Shown here piece after piece: positions 58,050-64,000 of a stretch of 64,000 bases of DNA. Position 1 is the first letter of the stretch. Each line of letters begins with the position of its first letter. Below the pieces are notes generated by a model. That model was given only the letters and a program-made list of their open reading frames with translations, did no database searches and was not told where the DNA came from. This DNA comes from Hordeum vulgare subsp. vulgare (lineage: Eukaryota > Streptophyta > Magnoliopsida > Poales > Poaceae): NCBI RefSeq assembly GCF_904849725.1, contig NC_058524.1, positions 547,401,763 to 547,465,762 of the forward strand, written 5' to 3'. Position numbers and translations under genes: made by a program.

Positions 58050-58571
58050 GTGCCCACTATACCTTGCTCCATTAAAGGCAACTACGTTAGAACTGCGTTA
58101 TGCGACCTTGGAGCCGGTGTTAGTGTTATGCATCTCTCTCTTTATCGTAGACTTGAACTGGATAAGTTGACACCCACTGAAATCTCTCTGCAAATGGCCG
58201 ACAAATCAACTGCTTTCCCTATCGGCATTTGTGAGGATGTGCCTGTCGTGGTTGCTAACACCACTATCTTAACAGACTTCTTTATCTTGGATATTCCTGA
58301 GGACGATGCCATGGCAGTCATCCTCGGAAGACCCTTTTTAAACACGGCAGGGGCTGTTATAGATTGCAACAAAGGCAATGTCACTTTCCATGTCTACGGT
58401 AATGAGCATACGGTGCACTTTCCGAAGAAACAATATCGAGTACATTGCATCAATGCTATCGAAAAAACTTCATCAATTCTTTTTGGGAGCTTTGAATGCC
58501 CTATTCCTCGTGTCAAGATGAAGTATGACTTGCTTGTTGGGGAGATACACATCCCCATTGAGGTAACCTAG
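58050..58571 (+). CDS. Gy-2 aspartic protease domain
   Basis: Retropepsin-like domain that would cleave Gag: PTIPCSIKGNYVRTALCDLG with active-site CDLGAGVSV (DLGA in place of the commoner DTGA/DSGA), then LYRRLELDKL, ADKSTAFPIGICEDVPV, VILGRPFLNTAGAVID and the end EIHIPIEVT. Open for 173 codons to TAG at 58571. The domain is intact, but the upstream gag frame is broken, so it is unlikely to be expressed as a fusion. No reverse transcriptase follows. Confidence 0.82.
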   Translation: MPTIPCSIKGNYVRTALCDLGAGVSVMHLSLYRRLELDKLTPTEISLQMADKSTAFPIGICEDVPVVVANTTILTDFFILDIPEDDAMAVILGRPFLNTAGAVIDCNKGNVTFHVYGNEHTVHFPKKQYRVHCINAIEKTSSILFGSFECPIPRVKMKYDLLVGEIHIPIEVT

Positions 58572-59301
58572 TGACTGTTCGAAAATTCTCCGTTCTCTTT
58601 TGCGATTCGAAAAGTTTTGTCAAGGAGACTTGATCAACCTCATTGGCGGATTTTCTTTTGATGACCATGAGATGGATGAATCGAGGAGTCACAAACCTCT
58701 GTTCCAAGCTTTCACCTTCGGTTGCTTAGAAGAAAAATGATAGGTTTAGTTTAGTTTTCCCTGTTTTCTGTTTTAGCGTCCGGTAGAAAATTACCCCGAA
58801 AATAAATGTTCTCCGAACGCTGTGAAAATCAAGTATGATTTTTTTATGGATTTTTTGAAAAATACTAGGACAAAGTGTTTGTCTAGGGGCCACACCAGTG
58901 GGCCACAAGCCCTAGGGGCGCGGGCACCCCCTGGCCACGCCACCCAGGCTTGTGGAGCCCACAGGCACCCCCTCCACTCATTCTTGCTCTCATCCGCTTC
59001 TCCTACCTCCAGAAAAAATCGTTTCGCAGCTCAAACCCATGTTCTTGCTCCTCTTGCTGGGATTTTCGATCTCTTTGCTCAAATCACGGTTCTCCGAACT
59101 GTTTTGGGGAAATTACTCCTTGGTAAGTGACTCCTCCATTGGTCCAATTAGTTTTTGCTCTAGTGCCTTATACTCCGCGTATTTTTGCTGCCTTGGTGAC
59201 CATGCTCTTGAGCTTTGCATGCTGATTCTAGCTGGTCCCAAGTAGTTTTGATGCGTAATATGGTCTCTAGGCACTTGTGGGAGTAGTTGCTACTAGTTTA
59301 G
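58572..59301 (+). other. Gy-2 spacer lacking pol
   Basis: 730 bp non-coding between protease and second ORF, homologous to Gy-1 33610-34284. It includes GTGGGCCACAAGCCC (about 58899-58913), similar to a block inside the LTRs. Confidence 0.75.
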
Positions 59302-60375
59302 TTGAACCTTGTTCACCTTTCCTTTGGGTCACTGAAAATTTTAGAAAAGGAAGATGTTCAGGAGAAACTTTCATGGTGGTTCCTCAAGCAAGAGAGGTCC
59401 CCGTCTTGCGATTCGGGACCTGGTCCTTACCAACCTAGGAACACGCAGGTACAACCGTGTGAATGGCCTTCTAATGAATTTATGATTGAGGCAGGTTTCA
59501 AAGATGAGTTTGATGCACTTGTTCACAACGTCGGACTCGAAGAATTCATCTCCGATAAATGTGAACAACATGTTGCTCTCACTGCCTCTTTTGTTCGTAG
59601 ATTCAAATTTTCAGCTGGTCGTGAGCCATCGGTACTGTTAGACCTCTATGATAAATCTTATACCATGGATTTAGAGGATTTCAATAGAATTTGCAAAATA
59701 CCTACTTGGGGTAGCCTCAGTGATCCTCCTAAATCTTTGGTTAGAGATTTTTTCTCTGGTATTACGGTTGGAGAAACTAGAGACATTACGCAAGCTACCA
59801 TGGGGAGTATTCATTTTCCTATCTTGCATTATTTTGCCCTCTTCATAGGCAGATGCATTAATGGCAAGATTGAGCATTGTCACCTCTGCGCACCCGACCT
59901 TAGTATCCTTAAGAGTGCAGTGACGGGTGACAAGAGCTTCAACATGGGAGCTATAATATTAAGGAGGCTGAATAAGAATGCTATTGAAGGGGATTTCTTT
60001 GGTGTGATCTATACCACTCGCATAGCAAATTTTCTTGGAGTACCCATGCGCGAAGGAGATCCCTGCCTCCATACAGCTTTCCTTGACCGCGGCGCTTTGA
60101 CACGCTACCAGTTCCTTGAGAGGGATGACGAATCCCTCCTATACCGTTTGATATTTAACCGGCAACGTGTTTTCCATGTTACCCTTCCTGCTCCTACTTC
60201 CTTTGACTTTCAGGTAAAACGGAGATATTACATAACCAGAGGAGAGGCACAGGAGTATGAGAGGGAGGGAAAGGCTGCTCGTCTCCGTGAGGCAGCTATT
60301 CAGGCGGTGGCTGCAGCGCTCCCGTATAACCCCCATTATGATTTTGCGTTTCGCCAGGACCATCCATGGGAGTAG
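59302..60375 (+). CDS. Gy-2 second ORF: Athila Orf1 C-terminal-like protein
   Basis: 357-codon ORF with the ATHILA Orf1 C-terminal-type domain: TQVQPCEWPSNEFMIEAGF, LDLYDKSYTMDLEDFNRICK, FHVTLPAPTSFDFQVKRRY, YITRGEAQEYEREGK. Downstream of residue ~50 it is fully open. The first ~40 residues are probably out of frame: Gy-1 starts MFRMKFHGGSSSKKG, and the matching ATG in Gy-2 is at 59354 in another frame. A 1-base loss near 59420 accounts for the switch. No catalytic motif is seen; role unknown, perhaps structural. Confidence 0.82.
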   Translation: MNLVHLSFGSLKILEKEDVQEKLSWWFLKQERSPSCDSGPGPYQPRNTQVQPCEWPSNEFMIEAGFKDEFDALVHNVGLEEFISDKCEQHVALTASFVRRFKFSAGREPSVLLDLYDKSYTMDLEDFNRICKIPTWGSLSDPPKSLVRDFFSGITVGETRDITQATMGSIHFPILHYFALFIGRCINGKIEHCHLCAPDLSILKSAVTGDKSFNMGAIILRRLNKNAIEGDFFGVIYTTRIANFLGVPMREGDPCLHTAFLDRGALTRYQFLERDDESLLYRLIFNRQRVFHVTLPAPTSFDFQVKRRYYITRGEAQEYEREGKAARLREAAIQAVAAALPYNPHYDFAFRQDHPWE

Positions 60376-62310
60376 ACCAAGTTAGGCCAAAAGCCTAATC
60401 TTGGGGGAGTACGTGTTCTCACCGACTTTACATTCTTGCTTATGCTTTCACTTTGTTAGCCGGTGTTCACACTTTGCCACTGTATCATCCATGCTAGTTT
60501 ATTTTCTTTTTCTCGTTTTTTTATGTGTCTGTCTAGTTTGAGAAAAACAAAAAGATTTTCTTTTCTTCTTTTGCTTGTTGGGAGCTTTCCCATGTAGATA
60601 GTTTTCTTTTTCTTTGGGTCAAGGTAGAAGATATTGGTTACAATGTTAAGTGGCTCTTGCATGCATACCTGTTTAGCTTTCATAGAGCCATATTACTTTG
60701 TCTTCTCCTTTGTGTTTGCCTGCAGATTTCGGCTTTAGTCCAATGCACGAGCACGCTTATTATTGTTCACATCGTTCGGTCGTGCAGGTGAAAGGCAATA
60801 ATGACGATATATGATGAAGTGACTGAGCCTGGAAAAGCTGGTATGAACTCGATCTATTTTGTTTTTGTAAATATGACTAGCTCAGTGTTCCTAGTTCAGC
60901 TTTGTTGTGAGAGAAACATGTTTGCAATGACAACTTAGAGATCATAGTTGCTTATGCCATGCTTACTTAGCTAGGAGCTTATAATGGTTTGTCTTGGTTG
61001 CCAACATGAATGTTGAGATGACAATGATGTAGTATGATAGGATGGTATCCTCCTTTGAATGTTTCAAGTGGCTTGACTTGGCGCATGTTCACGCATGTAG
61101 TTGAAACAAAATCAACATAGCCTCTACGATATTCATGTTCATGATGATTTATGTCCTACTCATGCTTGCACTCAATGTTAGTTAATCTCAATGCATTTTG
61201 ATGACTGTTGTCGCTCTCTAGTTGGTCGCTTCCCAGTCTTTTGCTAGCCTTCACTTGGACTAAGCGGGAATACTGCTTGTGCATCCACCTCCCATAAACC
61301 CAAAGTTGTGCCATATGAGTCCACCATGCCTACCTATGTGCGGTATCTACCTGCCGTTCCAAGTAAATTTGCATGTGCCACTCTCTAAACCTTCAAGAAA
61401 TAATCTGTTTTGCATGCCTGAACCGCTCATGTGATGACAGGGGGCTATTGGTATCTTCCATGCTAGGCGTGCTATCCTCGATATGTATTTATTCACTATC
61501 ATTCAGGAGAAAGGGGTCGGTAATTGTAATTCCCAGTTCCTTGCTCAAATTGAAAAGATAATTGCAAACAAAACTCCCGTAGGATTGATGTTGGTATGGA
61601 CGGTACCCGAGGATTCGGCTAGCCGTGGAGTGTGATTGATTGGTGGTGGGGGAGTCAAAACTTTACTTTTCTGTTTGGGAACCGCCTATAGCATGTGTAG
61701 CGTGGAAGATGTTGAGAACTCTTAGTCATTGTGTTGACAATGAAAGCATGCCACCCAAAATTATTATCTATGTTTTCAAAGCTTGAGCTCTGGCACCTCT
61801 GCAAATCAATGCTTCCCTCTGCGAAGGGACTATCTATTTATGTTCCTGTTGAGTCATCCTCCTCTTACAAAAGCACCAATTAGAGAGCACCTCTGTCATT
61901 TTTATGCTTTGCTTTTAACTGTGTTGAGTATGACTGTGACTGGATCTTCATTGCCATGAATTACAATGTTTAGTCATCCCTTGGCCTTTGAAGGTGCTCT
62001 GCATTTATGTTTTGCGGTCTCAGAAAGAGCTAGCGAGATACCATCTAGTTGTACTGCTTCATGTTGTTTTGATTGAAGTGTTGACATTTGAGGCTTATTA
62101 TTATTTGCTCGCTAGTTGATTATGCCATTCATATGAGTTTACCGTGAGACCTAGATGTCATTTGCTTATGTGGTTTGGTTGTGATCTTGCTGAAACTCTG
62201 GATATGAGTTAGACATAGTTGCAACAAGAAGATCAAACAGAGTTCGTCAAAGTTTTTCTTTTGTCTCTTTCAGTTTGTCAACTGAATTTCTTGAGGACAA
62301 GCAAGGCTTT
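60376..62310 (+). other. Gy-2 long non-coding 3' tail
   Basis: ~1.9 kb conserved with Gy-1 30618-32474 over most of its length, without a real ORF. It starts with a hairpin, TTAGGCCAAAAGCCTAA (60382-60398), then CTTGGGGGAGT (60400-60410), a copy of the polypurine tract used at the 3' LTR. Confidence 0.8.
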
Positions 62311-62324
62311 AAGCTTGGGGGAGT
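62311..62324 (+). promoter_or_regulatory. Gy-2 polypurine tract
   Basis: AAGCTTGGGGGAGT directly before the 3' LTR start TGATACG; primes plus-strand DNA synthesis. Confidence 0.85.
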
Positions 62325-63917
62325 TGATACGTCTCCCTCGTATCTACTTTTCCGAACTCTTTTGCCCTTGTTTTGGACTCTAAATTGCATGATTTGAATG
62401 GAACTAACCCGGACCGACGTTGCTTTAGCAGAATTGCCATGGTGTCGTTTTTGTGTAGAAATAAAAGTTCTCGTAATGTCCTGAAAATTTACGGAGATTT
62501 TTTCTGGATTAAAAGAAAAATACCTGCGCAAAGATCCACCAGAGGGGGCGTGCCAGTGGGCCACAAGCCCAGAGGCCGCGGCCACCCCCCTAGGCCGCGC
62601 CGTGCAGTCTTGTGGGGCCCACGTGGCACCACCGCCCCCAAACTCAGCTCTATATCTTCCGTCTCGCCCGGAAAAAAATTCAAAGAGAAGGTTTCATCGC
62701 GTTTTGCCATAGGAGGCGCTGCCACATCCTGTTCTTCATCTGGAGGGCAGATCTGGTGTCCGGTTCGGGCTCCGGAGAGGGGAAATCGTCGCCATCGTCA
62801 TCATCAACCTTTCTCCATCGACAATTCCATGATGCTCTTCATCGTTCGTGAGTAATCTCATCATAGGCTTGCTGGACGGTGATGAGTTGGATGAGATCTA
62901 TCATGTAATCGAGTTAGTTCTGTACGGGGATTGATCCCTAGTATCCACTATGTTCTAGATTGATGTTGCTACTACTTGGCTATGCTTAATGCTTGTCACT
63001 AGGGCCCGAGTGCCATGATTTCAGATCTGAACCTATTATGTTGTCGCCAATATATGTGTGTTTTAGATCCTATCTTGCAAGTTGTAGTCACCTACTATGT
63101 GTTATGACCCGGCAACCCTAGAGTGACAATAGCCGAAACCACTACCGGAGATGACCATAGTATGAGGAGTTCATGTATTCACCGCGTGTTAATGCGTTGG
63201 TCCGGTTCTTTATGAAAAGGCGAACCTTAATATCCCATAGTTTCCATTAGGACCCCGCTGCCATGGGAGGGATGGACAATAGATGTCATGCAAGTTCTTT
63301 TCCCTACGCACGTATGACTACATACGGAATACATGCCTACATTAGATTGACGACCGGGAGCTAGTTACTTATCTCTCCGTGTTATAGATGTTACATGATG
63401 AATCAAATCCATCATACTCATCCATCACTGATCCACTGCCTACGAGTCTTTTACTACTGGTCCTCGCTACGTTACTTTTCCTAGGCTTGTCCCTTGCTAC
63501 AAAAGGGATTGGACACTCTGTTGCTGCTGCTGTCACTTTGCTGCTACTGCTGTTACTTTGCTGTTGCTGCTGCTACTGCTATTCCTTGCTACTTCGTTGT
63601 TACTTGTTGCAAGATCTTTTCTAACACCGTTGCCGGGGAAGAATATTTCCCGTCCACGGGCAACCTACTGGCGCCATTGATACAACAGTTAGGAATAGTC
63701 TGCCGTCAACAGATCATTTCTGGCACCGTTGCTATCATACTACTTTGCTACTGTTACTTTGCTTAAAGAAACTAATCTTTCAGGTGTGGTTGAATCTGAT
63801 AAACTCAGTTGCTAATACTTGAGAATATTCTTTTGCTTCCCTTGGCGAACCAACAAATTTGGGTTGAATACTCTACCCTCAAAAACTGCTGCGATCCCAT
63901 ACGCTTGTGGGTTATCA
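62325..63917 (+). mobile_element. Gy-2 3' LTR
   Basis: 1593 bp, TGATACGTCTCCCTCG to GTGGGTTATCA, partner of 45614-47197. The simple repeat (63515-63600) differs in length from that of the 5' LTR. Flanks: TGGCC left (45609-45613), GAGCC right (63918-63922), a 3-of-5 match that may be a mutated target duplication. Confidence 0.92.
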
Positions 63918-64000
63918 GAGCCTTATCCCTATGCGCTCTCGGCCGAAGAATTATCCGGCTGGTCTATTTGAGCTCGGGCCCGTTTGCCTCCCCTCCGACC
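63918..64000. other. Right flank
   Basis: 83 bp of non-repeat-looking sequence after Gy-2. It should be the continuation of the host sequence at 45613; too short to assign. Confidence 0.3.

Noticed and set aside
45609..63922. TGGCC/GAGCC as a confirmed target duplication of Gy-2
   Set aside because: Only three of five bases match; kept as possible only.
1..64000. CRISPR arrays, rRNA, intact host genes, disease-resistance or toxin genes
   Set aside because: No spaced direct repeats, no rRNA blocks and no non-transposon protein domain was recognised on either strand.

Overview
The window is plant nuclear intergenic DNA, almost certainly from a Triticeae grass (wheat, Aegilops, barley, rye group). 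The evidence is long LTRs of the Angela/BARE1/WIS copia type, Athila-lineage gypsy elements primed by tRNA-Asp, a CACTA transposon and small foldback elements. I see no intact host gene, rRNA, canonical tRNA gene, CRISPR array or bacterial feature. Family names are from recognition of sequence and architecture, not from a search.

Layout. 1-1039: minus-strand gypsy LTR fragment (Gy-A). 1040-6306: fragment of internal DNA plus a ~5 kb, non-coding, minus-strand LTR of large-LTR (LARD/Sukkula-like) type, carrying two tRNA-like modules. 6307-7057: AT-rich repeat with a MITE. 7058-~10930: copia element (Copia-I), no recognisable 5' LTR, reverse transcriptase largely deleted. 10931-14120: unassigned DNA, a foldback element and an old LTR fragment. 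14121-17023: start of an old gypsy (Gy-B). 17024-19141: start of an Athila-type gypsy (Gy-3), broken by a CACTA element at 19142. The CACTA coding region is split at 20789/38786 by an 18-kb minus-strand Athila-type element (Gy-1, 20790-38785, target duplication GGAAG), which carries an Angela copia (Angela-1, 22235-30362) in its 3' LTR. 39395-42505: 3' end of another gypsy (Gy-X). 42506-45127: minus-strand gypsy fragment (Gy-D) with a chimeric gag reading frame. 45128-45613: fragment of another retroelement protein. 45614-63917: plus-strand Athila-type element (Gy-2) containing a second Angela (Angela-2, 48817-57425, target duplication CCAGG). 63918-64000: flank.

How the parts work. Gy-1 and Gy-2 share one plan: LTR, tRNA-Asp primer site, gag, aspartic protease, a gap where reverse transcriptase and integrase would be expected, a second ORF with an Athila Orf1 C-terminal-like domain, a long conserved non-coding tail, polypurine tract, LTR. 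They look like a non-autonomous family needing polymerase and integrase from elsewhere. Angela-1 still has near-complete gag-pol with two stops. Angela-2 has wrecked coding DNA but well-kept LTRs, leader and polypurine tract, as expected for a copy mobilised by another element's proteins.

I did not find a convincing new host system. The most interesting signals concern retroelement cis-sequences: primer-site leader units inside the Gy-1/Gy-2 LTRs, an internal polypurine tract behind a conserved hairpin, preserved cis-signals with decayed coding in Angela-2, and a recurrent CAG/CAA-to-stop pattern fitting cytosine-methylation decay.
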